Notes: generated by a model from the sequence alone, not told the origin. Shown: positions 8,905 to 17,507, counted from the first letter of the stretch. The stretch: DNA of 64,000 nucleotides from BOG-908 sp963751795 (GCA_963751795.1 CAVVVI010000002.1:682001-746000); one strand, 5' to 3'. Translations and numbers: made by a program.

Positions 8905-9222
8905 TCAGTAATAGCCCCAATGCGGTGGCACCCAGGCACCATAGGGCGTGTAGTGCCCGGGGATGAAGCGGTAGGGCGCCGCATAGACAGGCGGGGCTGC
9001 AACGACCACCGGCGGGGCGATCACCACGCCGCCGCCCCATCCCCAACCGCCGCGCCATCCCCAGCCGGCATGCCAACCCCAGCCGCCGTGCCAGCCCCAG
9101 CCGCCATGCCAGCCATAGCCGGGATGCGCCCACCAGGCCTGCGCCGGCGACGGCGTCAGCACCGGCGCGGCCACGGCCACCGCCAGCGCGCCACCCAAGG
9201 CCAAACGCCTGAAATTCAGCAT
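8905..9222 (-). CDS. Exported Trp/Gly/His-repeat protein
   Basis: This 105-residue protein has a signal peptide ending SPAQA near residue 29. A run of imperfect repeats then spans about residues 35-65, each of the form G-W-(H/R)-(G/A)-G-W-G. A short hydrophobic Val/Pro/Ala strip and the C-terminal sequence PGHYTPYGAWVPPHWG follow. GGGAGG lies six bases before the ATG at 9222. Small exported proteins of this style are common in alphaproteobacteria and have no known function. The His residues between tryptophans could bind metal, but that is a guess. Confidence 0.7.
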   Translation of the reverse strand: MLNFRRLALGGALAVAVAAPVLTPSPAQAWWAHPGYGWHGGWGWHGGWGWHAGWGWRGGWGWGGGVVIAPPVVVAAPPVYAAPYRFIPGHYTPYGAWVPPHWGYY

Positions 9223-9335
9223 CACAACCTCCCTTGCGATCATGCCTGGGCAAAGATTGGGGCGCGGCTGTTGCAGCAATGTGAGCGCCATGTTGCTGAA
9301 CGTTTCAAGCAGATCCGCGATGCAGCGGGGGCTCT

Positions 9336-9956
9336 TCAGGCCGGCGCGGGCGGGTAGAACGCAGCATAATCGCGCGCATAGAACGCTTCGACCTGCGGGC
9401 GGACCGCCGCGATCTCCTCGGCCGGCACCTCGATATCGGCGGTGTACTGCGCTGTCATGAAGCGGCGGCGCGCCAGGGTGGTGCCGACGCGCTCCTCGAT
9501 GCGGCACAGCAGCTTGTCGCCGAGCCCGTCTTCCAGCCGGAACACCTCGCATCCCGGCACGATGAAATCGGCCTGCGGACGAAGGTGGTTCTCGTACACA
9601 TACGGGTTGCGGCCGTAGCGGCGCAGCGCGTCGTCGAACCAGTCGGGCAGGGGGATGCGCTCGCCCCCACGCCCGCGCATGCGCATGCGATACTCCGAGA
9701 CGAGGCGCGCCAGCGGGTGGCGCACCGTGGCGAACACGTAGGCGCAGGCCGCGAGGCGCAGGATGGCCTGCAGCGGTTCGGCGTGCATGTGCTGCGGCGG
9801 GCACAGGCGCAGTCTGTTCAGGCTGCCCGGCCCGCCAGTATCGAGGTAGTCGGCCTTAAAGCCGTTGCGCGTGAACAGGCTCTCGACCGAGGTGCCGCCA
9901 GTCTTGGGAATATGCACGTAGAGCACGGCGCGGTCTGCGTGGACGAACAGCGGCAT
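9336..9956 (-). CDS. Sulfotransferase family 2-like protein
   Basis: This 206-residue protein carries the 5'-phosphosulfate-binding loop HIPKTGGTS at residues 15-23. The 3'-phosphate-binding region is around FATVRHPLARLVSEYR. These are the two hallmarks of PAPS-dependent carbohydrate sulfotransferases. It lacks any signal peptide, so it acts in the cytoplasm, probably on a glycan or lipid precursor. It is divergent from a second sulfotransferase gene across 169 bases that contain a GGCGCG/CGCGCC inverted repeat at 10082-10100. The acceptor cannot be read from the sequence. Confidence 0.82.
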   Translation of the reverse strand: MPLFVHADRAVLYVHIPKTGGTSVESLFTRNGFKADYLDTGGPGSLNRLRLCPPQHMHAEPLQAILRLAACAYVFATVRHPLARLVSEYRMRMRGRGGERIPLPDWFDDALRRYGRNPYVYENHLRPQADFIVPGCEVFRLEDGLGDKLLCRIEERVGTTLARRRFMTAQYTADIEVPAEEIAAVRPQVEAFYARDYAAFYPPAPA

Positions 9957-10125
9957 TAGCGTGCGCCGGCACGCTGATGCCGCCCGATCGAAGTGTCAGC
10001 CGCCATAGTGTCGGTCCTGCATCGCATGGGTGGCCTTGCCGCTGGGAGTGCAACGGTACGCCGCGCCCGCAGCCCCAACAAGGCGCGCCCTTAACGCGCC
10101 TGGCGAAGGATGGCATCAGGGCGCC

Positions 10126-11160
10126 ATGAACCAGGTTATCGATGCCCCCAGAACGCTGCGCCAGATGCTGCTGGCGTTCGGGCTGTATGAGGCCGAGGCA
10201 GGGCTCGCCTCGATGCTGGCGCGCATCGACTTCGATGGCGTCACGCGCCGGCAGATCTATTTCAGCACGCTGGGCCGCGGCCCGGAGCGCGGTGCGCTCG
10301 CGGTGGACGGCGAGAATTTCCGCGCCCGCCACGCCACCACCCAGGCGCTGCAGGGCGACGAGTTCCAGGCGAGGATCCGTGAGAACGTGCTGGCCGCGTT
10401 TCCCGAAAAGCGCCGCCTGGTGTTCGTGCACGTGCCCAAATGCGCGGGCTCGGATCTGCTGGTGACGCTGCGCCGGCGCTATCCCTATCTGCACAACCAC
10501 ATCAGCATCCCCGAGATCACCGCCAAGCCCGCGCTGTTCGACTGGCTGCGGCAGCTGGCCATCGGCATTCCGCTGTCGGACGCCATCGCCATCTCCGGCC
10601 ACGTGCCGCTGCGCTGGTACACCGAACGCGCGTTGATCCGTTTCGAGGACGAGGTGTTCACCTCGCTGCGCCATCCGCGCGACATGATCTACTCCTATGT
10701 GTCGTTCATCCTGACCCGCTTCGTGGAGTTCCCCGACGCCCGGCGCACCGACGTGCGCGGCTGGCTGGCCGAGATCGGCATGGACAGGCTCGACCCCGCA
10801 CCCTCGGCCGCCTACCTCGCCGAACTGGGCGGCAAGCTGCTGCGGGCGCGGCCGCCCAACCTGATCTGCAACTTCCTGGGCAAGGGCACGGCGGCCTCGG
10901 CGCTGGATGCCATGGTGGCGACCGACATCGAAGTGACCGACATGGCCCGCTACTCCGCCTGGCGGCGGCAGAAATTCGGCTTCGAGCCGCAGCGGCGGAT
11001 CAACCCCTCGCGGCCGCTGTTCACGCCCGAGACGGCCAGCGCCGCCGACTGTGCGCTGATCGAGGAGAAGATTGCCGAGGATCTGGTGGTGTACGAGGCG
11101 GTGACGGCCAAGCTGGCTGCGCAGGATGGGCTGTCGATCCGCGGACGCGTGCTCGGCTGA
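10126..11160 (+). CDS. Sulfotransferase family protein with N-terminal extension
   Basis: This 344-residue protein has the loop HVPKCAGSD at residues 102-110, a variant of the usual PKTGGT phosphosulfate loop, and an SLRHPRDMIYSY segment matching the 3'-phosphate site. The first 95 residues are a separate helical extension of unknown role. I chose the ATG at 10126, behind an AGGA-type ribosome site; an in-frame start 96 bases upstream is possible. The protein is cytoplasmic. Together with the divergent sulfotransferase and the convergent WcbI-like gene it suggests a small set for modifying surface polysaccharide. Confidence 0.75.
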   Translation: MNQVIDAPRTLRQMLLAFGLYEAEAGLASMLARIDFDGVTRRQIYFSTLGRGPERGALAVDGENFRARHATTQALQGDEFQARIRENVLAAFPEKRRLVFVHVPKCAGSDLLVTLRRRYPYLHNHISIPEITAKPALFDWLRQLAIGIPLSDAIAISGHVPLRWYTERALIRFEDEVFTSLRHPRDMIYSYVSFILTRFVEFPDARRTDVRGWLAEIGMDRLDPAPSAAYLAELGGKLLRARPPNLICNFLGKGTAASALDAMVATDIEVTDMARYSAWRRQKFGFEPQRRINPSRPLFTPETASAADCALIEEKIAEDLVVYEAVTAKLAAQDGLSIRGRVLG

Positions 11161-11179
11161 GCGCGGGGCCGGCCAGGCT

Positions 11180-12403
11180 TCAGCCGCCGGCGCGGAACTC
11201 CGCGAAACGCTGCTGGGCTTCCGCCGCCGCCGCGTGCGCGCCCAGCTGCTTGAGCGTATCGCGCAGGCTGGCCCAGATCGGGGCGCTCGAGCCGTCGGCC
11301 GCGGCGGCCCGGCGCAGCGTGGCCGCAGCGCTCTCCAGGTCACCCCGTTGCCGCAGCAGGCGGCCCAGGCGATGCAGCAGGGCCGGTTTGGGGTCGTGTT
11401 CGACGGCCTGGCGCTGCAGCAGCAATGCACCCTCGTGGTCGCCGGCGCGCTCCAGCACCTGGGAGAGCTCCTGCCGGCCCACGGCAGTGCGCGGCGCCTC
11501 GATGATCCCCTGCTCCAGCTTGCTGCGCGCTTCCGGCCTGCCTGCCCTGGCGTCCAGCACGCCCTCCTGCAGGGCCGGGCTCCATAGCGCCTGCATGAAG
11601 CGCAGCACGTATTCGTCGAAGGTGTAGCCGCCCTCGAACAGGAACGGATACAGCGTCTCCGGCTGAACCCAGCCCAGGCGGAAATGCGCGGCGACCGTCG
11701 GGTGGATCGGCGGGTCGCGGGCCACGAGCGGCACCGCGTTCAGATAGGTTTCCACGCGCTCGGCATAGAGCGACGGCCAGCCGATGCGGCGGATCAGCTC
11801 GCCGGCGATGTGGCGGGCCAGGCGGATGCCGAAATGGTAGGGCGAGACGAAGAGCGGCTCGCTCGCCAGATGGTCCTCGATTATGGCGGTGCAGCCATAG
11901 CCGGTCTCGGCGTCGATCTGCTGCTGGCTCTCCATCGAGAGTTCGTAGAGGCGCTGGACATGGGCCCGCCGCGCCAGATCGTAGTGGCGGTATTGCTCCA
12001 GCGCATCGGCGGGGCTGACATCGCGGGTGATGAGCTGGGCGAGGAAGCGGTCGTTGTAGTTGGGCGTGTAGGGCGGGTCGCCGCGGCCGGGCGATGCCCG
12101 CAGCGGGTGGCTGCCACCGTGCTTGGGCCAGAGAAACGCGCCGCTCACCATCGGTATCACATGCACGCGGGCAGTGGCCGGCACCCCGCTCAGGTCGAGT
12201 GGCGCGGCCCAGGCACTGCGCTGCGCCACCACGATGGTGGCCCGCGCCAGCCCCTGCGCGGCGACTGCCGGTGCGGCCTTGTAGGCATCGATGCAATCCA
12301 GCGTGAACGGGATATGCGGGGCCACGAAGCGGCGCAGGATGTGTCCGATCGCATGCACCTGGCAGTTGCCGAAGCAGACGAGATGCGGGGGTGGCGCGGA
12401 CAA
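11180..12403 (-). CDS. WcbI-like polysaccharide biosynthesis protein with C-terminal TPR repeats
   Basis: This 407-residue protein starts with a strand followed by CFGNCQ (residues 10-15), the hallmark of the WcbI family. Those proteins have an SGNH-like fold and are linked to acetylation of capsule sugars. The first 285 residues form that domain. From about residue 310 to the end are helical repeats resembling tetratricopeptide repeats (the ELSQVLERAGDHEGALLLQR and RLGRLLRQRGDLESA units). The first codon appears to be TTG at 12403, with AAAGG upstream; no ATG fits the conserved N-terminus. It converges with the sulfotransferase gene. Confidence 0.72.
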   Translation of the reverse strand: MSAPPPHLVCFGNCQVHAIGHILRRFVAPHIPFTLDCIDAYKAAPAVAAQGLARATIVVAQRSAWAAPLDLSGVPATARVHVIPMVSGAFLWPKHGGSHPLRASPGRGDPPYTPNYNDRFLAQLITRDVSPADALEQYRHYDLARRAHVQRLYELSMESQQQIDAETGYGCTAIIEDHLASEPLFVSPYHFGIRLARHIAGELIRRIGWPSLYAERVETYLNAVPLVARDPPIHPTVAAHFRLGWVQPETLYPFLFEGGYTFDEYVLRFMQALWSPALQEGVLDARAGRPEARSKLEQGIIEAPRTAVGRQELSQVLERAGDHEGALLLQRQAVEHDPKPALLHRLGRLLRQRGDLESAAATLRRAAAADGSSAPIWASLRDTLKQLGAHAAAAEAQQRFAEFRAGG

Positions 12404-12463
12404 GACGGGTAGCCTTTGCGAGTTGGCGCGGCGGATGGGACCGGACGACCGGCAGCGCGCAGC

Positions 12464-13897
12464 CTAGATGATGAAGCTCCAGCGCGGGGCATCCTCGCGC
12501 AGGCGCGCCACCACGCCGACCGCGGCGTGGCCGGCCTGCACGCGGATGTCGGGCACCGCCACGCACTCCCAGAACACGCCGCGCACGATTGCGCCCAGCG
12601 CCCAGATGCGTTCGGCCACGCTGCCATCGGCGCGTATCACGTTCAGGCCCTCGGTCACGTCCAGCCCCAGCCCTTGCGCGTCCACCCGCACCAGGCCGCG
12701 ATCGAGCAGGCGCTGGACCAGCGGATCCTGCGTGCGGGCCAGCGGTTCCACGCCAGAGGCCATGATCACGCGCTGCACCTCCAGCGTGGCCTCGCCGTCA
12801 GCGGCCCGTGGCGGCGTGTAGCGCACGCGCACGCCGTCGGGCGTGCTCTCCATGGCATCGATACGGCCGCTGACGACGCGCAGGTCGCCTTGCGCCTGCA
12901 GGCGGGTGAGCAGCTCGGCGTGGGGCGGGGCCAGGCGGTGACGGTGCACGTCCCACACATGGCGGGCGTGGCGCAGGAAGCGCTGGCGTTCGGGCAGCGG
13001 CAGGCGGCTCCAAAGGCTGCTGGTGACCGGGCGCATGCTGTCGATCACGGCGCGCCAATCCACGCCGGCTTCGGCAGCGGCATAAACCTCGTCGCGCAGG
13101 CGCGCCATCAGCAGCTGCAGCGAGGTTTCCTCGGCCATGGTGAAATGCGGCGTGGGCCAGGGGATCGGCACCGGCGCGTGGCGGGCGGGCACCAGGCCGC
13201 CGCGCGAAAGGGCGATGATGCCGCCGGCAAAGCCGCGCTGATGCAGGGCGACGGCCACGTCCGCCATGGTGAGCCCGCTGCCCACCACCAGCACCGGGCG
13301 GTCCGGGTGCAGCCTGCGCCACGCTTTCTCGCCCCAGGCGTTGCGGCAGATCGCCGGGTCCTGGCTTTCCTCCGGCGGCAGGCTGCCCAGCGCCAGCACC
13401 ACCCCGGCAACCGCCACGCGCTGCCCGCCGGCGCACACCAGCTCGTAATCGCCATGCTCGGCGGAAACCACGTCCAGCACGTCGTCCTGCAGCAGGCGGA
13501 GCTGGGCGTGGTCGGCCGTCTCGCGCATCGCGTAATCCAGCAGCGAGCGCAGGTATTCGCCGTAGAGGCCGCGCGTAGCGAACAGGCCGGCCGGGGTTTT
13601 GTGCAGGCCGGGCAGGCTGCCTGCCTCGGGTGTGCGCCGCTGCAGCCAGGCGTGAAAATGCATCGGCTCGTCGGCCACCGCGCTCATGTTGGAAGCGCGC
13701 ACGTTCAGCAGGCGGTCGTTGTCGCCGGCGGAGGCGGCACCCCGCTCGCACAGCAGCACGGGCTGGTCGGCCGGCAGGCGGCGCAGCAGCTGCAGGGCGG
13801 CGATGGTGCCGGAAAAGCTTGCCCCGATAACGGCGATCGGCCGCTTGCCGGGCGCCTGCGCAGGTTCGGCCACGTCGGAAAGCGCGGGCATCGACAT
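12464..13897 (-). CDS. FAD/NAD(P)-binding oxidoreductase
   Basis: This 477-residue protein opens with a Rossmann dinucleotide loop, AVIGASFSGTIAA (about residues 22-34), and has a second one near VLVVGSGLTMADVAVAL (about residues 195-210). This resembles the NAD_binding_9 group of FAD-dependent proteins, which includes HcnB-like and MSMEG-type oxidoreductases. The middle and C-terminal parts hold the ASGVEPL and IWALGAI segments expected near the flavin. The ATG at 13897 has GAGG six bases upstream. The substrate is unknown. The gene stands alone between the WcbI-like gene (60 bases downstream) and a 346-base non-coding stretch. Confidence 0.78.
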   Translation of the reverse strand: MSMPALSDVAEPAQAPGKRPIAVIGASFSGTIAALQLLRRLPADQPVLLCERGAASAGDNDRLLNVRASNMSAVADEPMHFHAWLQRRTPEAGSLPGLHKTPAGLFATRGLYGEYLRSLLDYAMRETADHAQLRLLQDDVLDVVSAEHGDYELVCAGGQRVAVAGVVLALGSLPPEESQDPAICRNAWGEKAWRRLHPDRPVLVVGSGLTMADVAVALHQRGFAGGIIALSRGGLVPARHAPVPIPWPTPHFTMAEETSLQLLMARLRDEVYAAAEAGVDWRAVIDSMRPVTSSLWSRLPLPERQRFLRHARHVWDVHRHRLAPPHAELLTRLQAQGDLRVVSGRIDAMESTPDGVRVRYTPPRAADGEATLEVQRVIMASGVEPLARTQDPLVQRLLDRGLVRVDAQGLGLDVTEGLNVIRADGSVAERIWALGAIVRGVFWECVAVPDIRVQAGHAAVGVVARLREDAPRWSFII

Positions 13898-14243
13898 CAG
13901 CGCCTCAACGACGCCGCGCGCTTGCGGTCGGGGTGGCCTGGCCGGCTGCGCCGCGCGGGCCTGCCTGTCGTGTGGGCACGATGCCGGCCCGGCCCTGGGT
14001 CGTTCTGTTCATGGGTGGCATAGCTTTCGGGGAGGGCAGGCGGCGCTTGGCTATGCGGTGCCGGAAGCCGGCGCGTGGCACGACCGAAACGCTACAGGAG
14101 CGGCCGGGTGCTGACCAGCCGGATCGGCCGCCGGTCACGGTTTTTAACAGTCCTGATCAGGGTTCGGCCCGATTGGCGGCGTGCGGTGGCCGAAGCGCCA
14201 CGCGGCGGCCGGCGCGGCCGAGGCCGGGCGGCCGGGGACTGTG
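13898..14243. other. 346-base intergenic stretch
   Basis: No coding sequence with family resemblance is seen on either strand, and open frames here are short and Arg/Pro-rich. A small AT-rich patch at 14140-14160 (gtttttaacagtcctgatca) is the only compositional feature. It could be part of a promoter or the end of the HNH transcript. No tRNA-like fold was recognised. Confidence 0.5.
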
Positions 14244-14804
14244 TCAGCTCTCGAGTTCGGCATCCCAGTACAGGTAGTCGCGCCAGCTGGCGTGCAGGTA
14301 GTTGGGCGGAAAGGCCCGGCCATTATCCTGCAGCTCCCACGTGGAAGGCTGGCACGGCGTCAGCCGCGGATGCATCTGGCATTCCCGCGGCAGCTTGCTG
14401 CCCTTGCGCAGGTTGCAGCAGGCGCAGGCGGTAACGACGTTTTCCCAGGTGGTGCGGCCGCCGCGGCTGCGCGGGATCACGTGGTCGAAGGTGAGATCGT
14501 GCGTGGGGAACCGCTCGCCGCAATATTGGCAGCTGAAGGCATCGCGCAGGAACACGTTGAAGCGGGTGAAGGCCGGCTTGCGGGCGCTCGGGATGTAATC
14601 CTTCAGCGCGATCACGCTGGGTAGGCGGAAGGCTTGGCTGGGCGAATGCACCTCGAAATCGTATTCCGACAGCACCGACACGCGATCGAGGAACACGGCC
14701 TTGACCGCATCCTGCCAGGACCAGACTGACAGGGGGAAATAGGAGAGCGGACGGAAATCCGCGTTGAGGACCAGGGATGGATAGTGCAGGCCGCCGTCCG
14801 GCAA
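14244..14804 (-). CDS. HNH endonuclease family protein
   Basis: This 186-residue protein carries a complete HNH nuclease core. It has CQYCGERF (about residues 92-99), LTFDHVIPRSRGG with the catalytic DH, the WENVV Asn, and the second zinc pair in CACCNLRKG. The N-terminal part (LVLNADFRPLSY and SVWSWQDAVKAVFLDR) matches the widespread bacterial housekeeping HNH family found outside mobile elements. The start codon appears to be TTG at 14804, seven bases after AAGGAG; no ATG fits. Its role is not established for this family, and DNA repair or restriction is only a possibility. It is divergent from gluQ. Confidence 0.88.
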   Translation of the reverse strand: MPDGGLHYPSLVLNADFRPLSYFPLSVWSWQDAVKAVFLDRVSVLSEYDFEVHSPSQAFRLPSVIALKDYIPSARKPAFTRFNVFLRDAFSCQYCGERFPTHDLTFDHVIPRSRGGRTTWENVVTACACCNLRKGSKLPRECQMHPRLTPCQPSTWELQDNGRAFPPNYLHASWRDYLYWDAELES

Positions 14805-14975
14805 AATGCGCTCCTTGCTGGGAGGTGCACATGGGGGCCTGCGGCTGGAAGACGAGTCGCAGGTGAGGGTGCGCCGCCGAGATCGCGTTGGTTATGAACC
14901 AGGGGTGCGCCGTGTCGCAAGGCAAGGCGGGCGGTGCCGGATGCGTGTTCATCGCTCTGTCATGGCGGCGGGCCG

Positions 14976-15839
14976 GTGCTGAGCCCCGGCGTCGTGGTCA
15001 CCCGCTTCGCGCCCAGCCCGACCGGGCTGCTGCATCGCGGCCACGCGCTGGCGGCGCACACGGCCTGGCGGCGGGCGCGGCAGGCAGGCGGGCGCTTCCT
15101 GCTGCGCATCGAGGATATCGACCCCGAGCGCTGCCGGCCGGGCTATGCCGCCGCCATCGAGGCGGATCTGCGCTGGCTGGGGCTCGACTGGGATGGCGAA
15201 GTACTGGTGCAGTCCGGCCGGCTGGCGCTGTATGCCGCAGCGCTGGACGGGCTGGCGGCGCGCGGCTTGACCTACCCCTGCTTCTGCAGCCGGGCGACGG
15301 TGGCCCGCGAGGCGGCCGGTGCGGCCGGCGCGCCGCACGGGCCCGATCACGCGCCGCTCTACCCGGGCACCTGCCGCGCCCTGCCCGCCGCCACACGGGA
15401 CAGCCTGCTCGCACAGGGCGCGCCGCACGTGCTGCGGCTGGACATGTCGGCCGCACTGGCCGGCTGCCCCGCGCTGGCGTTTGAGGACGAGGCGCTGGGC
15501 AGCGTCGTGGCGCAGCCGGCACGCTTCGGCGATGTCGTGCTGGCACGGCGGGGGCTGCCGGCCAGCTATCATTTGTGCGCGACCTATGACGACGCGGCGC
15601 AGGGCGTGACCTTGGTGACGCGTGCGGGGGATCTGCGCGAAGCCACGCACCTGCACCGCCTGCTGCAGCATCTGATGGGCTGGCCCGTGCCGCGCTACGC
15701 CTTCCACAGGCTGCTGACCGACGCGGCCGGGCGCCGGCTGGCCAAGCGCGACGGCGCCGCCACGCTGCGTGCGCTGCGGGAGGGCGGGGCCAGCGCCAGG
15801 CAGGTGCTCGCCGGCCTGACCGACGGCGGCGGCGCCTGA
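14976..15839 (+). CDS. gluQ: Glutamyl-Q tRNA(Asp) synthetase
   Basis: This is a truncated glutamyl-tRNA synthetase paralogue of about 287 residues. It attaches glutamate to queuosine at position 34 of tRNA(Asp). RFAPSPTGLLHRGHALAA contains the HIGH-like nucleotide motif, and LLRIEDIDPERCR follows. The KLAKRD-type motif appears as RRLAKRDGA. A zinc-binding set (YPCFCSR, YPGTCR) is present, and the anticodon-binding half of GluRS is absent, as expected. Only GTG codons fit the beginning (14976, 14934 or 14994), so the exact start is uncertain. It is divergent from the HNH gene. Confidence 0.9.
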   Translation: MLSPGVVVTRFAPSPTGLLHRGHALAAHTAWRRARQAGGRFLLRIEDIDPERCRPGYAAAIEADLRWLGLDWDGEVLVQSGRLALYAAALDGLAARGLTYPCFCSRATVAREAAGAAGAPHGPDHAPLYPGTCRALPAATRDSLLAQGAPHVLRLDMSAALAGCPALAFEDEALGSVVAQPARFGDVVLARRGLPASYHLCATYDDAAQGVTLVTRAGDLREATHLHRLLQHLMGWPVPRYAFHRLLTDAAGRRLAKRDGAATLRALREGGASARQVLAGLTDGGGA

Positions 15840-15932
15840 GTGACGGCCGGGCGTACGCCTGTGACGCGTTCGCCCTTGCTTCATCTTCGCGCGCCAGACT
15901 GTGCCACGCCGGCCACGCTATCACGTGGCGCA

Positions 15933-15958
15933 GGAACTTGCCCCGGCAGCGGGGCATT
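15933..15958 (+). promoter_or_regulatory. Possible EcfG-type (general stress sigma factor) promoter
   Basis: GGAAC at 15933-15937 and CATT at 15955-15958 are separated by 17 bases. The alphaproteobacterial general stress consensus is GGAAC, 16-17 bases, CGTT, so there is one mismatch in the -10. It lies directly before the NepR-like peptide, whose genes are usually self-regulated by EcfG. The match was found by eye. Confidence 0.45.
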
Positions 15959-15966
15959 GAGGGTGT

Positions 15967-16128
15967 ATGGTCGGCAGGGAAGACAGCAGGCGCGCGATGG
16001 AACAGGCCCGGGACAGTGCGCAATGGCGGCCGGTGGACATCTGGATCGCCGCCGATCTGGCCGCGCGCTACGACCCGACGCTGGCCGAGCCGCTGCCGCC
16101 CGAACTGCTCGCCTTGCTGCGCGACTGA
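15967..16128 (+). CDS. NepR-like anti-sigma factor candidate (small peptide)
   Basis: This 53-residue reading frame (43 residues if it starts at the in-frame ATG at 15997) ends IAADLAARYDPTLAEPLP, followed by PELLALLRD. NepR proteins, which hold the general stress sigma factor EcfG, share exactly this layout: a helix with I..xLR..YD, then EPLP or EPVP, then a second helix ending LL. The size is right for NepR. GAGGG lies just before the ATG at 15967, and AGCAGG before 15997. Neither phyR nor ecfG is beside it, whereas they usually are, so this may be an additional orphan copy. The identification is by pattern, not by search. Confidence 0.6.
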   Translation: MVGREDSRRAMEQARDSAQWRPVDIWIAADLAARYDPTLAEPLPPELLALLRD

Positions 16129-16137
16129 GCGGGCGGG

Positions 16138-16539
16138 CTAGAGCAGCTCCTCGCTCGCCTCGGCGGCGAACGGATCGGCATCGAAGCCGCGGCGGTCCTG
16201 GCGCGCGCGGCGGTCCATCAGGAAGCCATCATCCGGCGCCTCGGCACGCGGTGCCGGCGGCTTGGCGTTGCGCTCGTGATTGAGCCGCGCCTTTTCCGTG
16301 CGGAACGTCAGCTGGCGCAGGATGTCGATCATCGCGTCATGTGCCTCGACGGTCATGCGGTCCAGGCTCTGGCCGGCATTGGGCACGCTGACCACCAGTT
16401 CGGCTACCGGCAGCATGGAGTTGGTGACGGCGAAGGTGAACTGCGCGCCGCCATGGGTGGGCAGGTCCATGCGCGCGAGCACCAGATTGTAGTTGTTCAG
16501 GCCGTCTTTGGGGGCCAGGCGGTCTTCGATTTCGGCCAT
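16138..16539 (-). CDS. Conserved-looking hypothetical protein
   Basis: This 133-residue protein has no recognised family. It has a soluble alpha/beta N-terminal half (LNNYNLVLARMDLPTHGG, then FTFAVTNSMLPVAELVVSVP) and a helix ending ILRQLTFRTEKARL. A charged, low-complexity tail with RRARQDRRGFD follows. Normal codon use and the clean start at 16539 support a real gene. It converges with the NepR-like peptide gene, with a 9-base gap, and lies 50 bases downstream of the SDR gene on the same strand. Confidence 0.6.
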   Translation of the reverse strand: MAEIEDRLAPKDGLNNYNLVLARMDLPTHGGAQFTFAVTNSMLPVAELVVSVPNAGQSLDRMTVEAHDAMIDILRQLTFRTEKARLNHERNAKPPAPRAEAPDDGFLMDRRARQDRRGFDADPFAAEASEELL

Positions 16540-16589
16540 GCGCCGATTGCTCCGTTCAGGGGTGGCGTGGGTGAAAAGCGGAAGCGGCG

Positions 16590-17507
16590 TCAGGCCAGCG
16601 GTGGGAAGACGACGCCGGTCAGCTGTTCGGACGCCTCCCACAGCCGCAGCCACGCCGCGCGGTCCTGTGCATGGGGCGAGATCTGCGCCAGCGCCGGCTC
16701 GCCGCGCACTTCGAGCAGGCCGTCAGGGCCCCAATACTGGCCGCTGACCACGTCCGGCATGGTGGCCGCGTACAGCCCGGGCCGCGCGCCGCGCACCGCA
16801 TCCTGGCCCAGCACGCCGATGACGAGATTGGCCGCGCGCGCCAGCGGGCCCGGCATCTGCGTGGCCGCGATGAAGCCGGTGGTGGCCACGCCGGGATGGG
16901 CCGCAACACTGATCAGGTGGCCGCCGGCCAGGCGGGCGCGGCGGTCCAGCTCGAGCGCGAACATCAGGTTGGCCAGCTTGCTCTGCCCGTAGGCGACGCG
17001 GCCATTGTACGGCCGCTCGGTCTGCAGATCGTCGAAATTCATCCTGCCGCGGCGGTGCGCGATGCTGGCGATGGCGACCACGCGGGGCTGTTTGGCGCGC
17101 AGCAGCGTGGGGATCAGCAGGCCGGTCAGCGCGAAGGCGCCCAGATGGTTGGTGGCGAACTGGCGCTCGTAGCCGTCCACGCTGACCGCGCGCTGCGATT
17201 GCAGGCCCAGCCCGGCATTGTTGATCAGGATGTCGATGCGCGGCAGCGTCTCGGCGCTACGCCCGGCGAACTCGCGCACGGAAGCGAGACTGGCCAGATC
17301 GACCGCGCCCACCGTGAGGCGTGCGTCCGGATGGGCGCTGCGGATGCGTGCGGCGCAGGCTTCGCCGCGGGCGGTGTCGCGCACCGCCATGGTCACCTCG
17401 GCGCCGTGCGCCGCCAATTGCAGCGCGGCCTCGTAGCCGATGCCGCTGGTGGCCCCCGTCACGATGGCGATCTTGCCGGCAAGCGGCGGAATGTTCAGGG
17501 CGGCCAT
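16590..17507 (-). CDS. Short-chain dehydrogenase/reductase (retinol-dehydrogenase-like)
   Basis: This 305-residue classical SDR has the NAD(P) loop TGATSGIG (residues 18-25), the D-L-A-S-L-A-S adenine-side segment, NNAG near residue 95 and the catalytic pair in YGQSK (about residues 171-175), preceded by a serine in IASIAH. NFDDLQTERPYNG, followed by YGQSKLANLMFALEL, is typical of the retinol dehydrogenase/WWOX-like subgroup, which often prefers NADP. The true substrate is unknown. The start at 17507 is a normal ATG. It lies downstream of the dihydroorotase gene on the same strand, with a 73-base gap. Confidence 0.86.
   Translation of the reverse strand: MAALNIPPLAGKIAIVTGATSGIGYEAALQLAAHGAEVTMAVRDTARGEACAARIRSAHPDARLTVGAVDLASLASVREFAGRSAETLPRIDILINNAGLGLQSQRAVSVDGYERQFATNHLGAFALTGLLIPTLLRAKQPRVVAIASIAHRRGRMNFDDLQTERPYNGRVAYGQSKLANLMFALELDRRARLAGGHLISVAAHPGVATTGFIAATQMPGPLARAANLVIGVLGQDAVRGARPGLYAATMPDVVSGQYWGPDGLLEVRGEPALAQISPHAQDRAAWLRLWEASEQLTGVVFPPLA

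Noticed and set aside
9856..11430. Minus-strand open frame of 524 codons
   Set aside because: It lies antisense to the sulfotransferase gene, and its sequence is low-complexity Gln/His/Arg-rich.
13898..14243. Possible tRNA or small RNA
   Set aside because: No cloverleaf or T-loop wording was found by eye.
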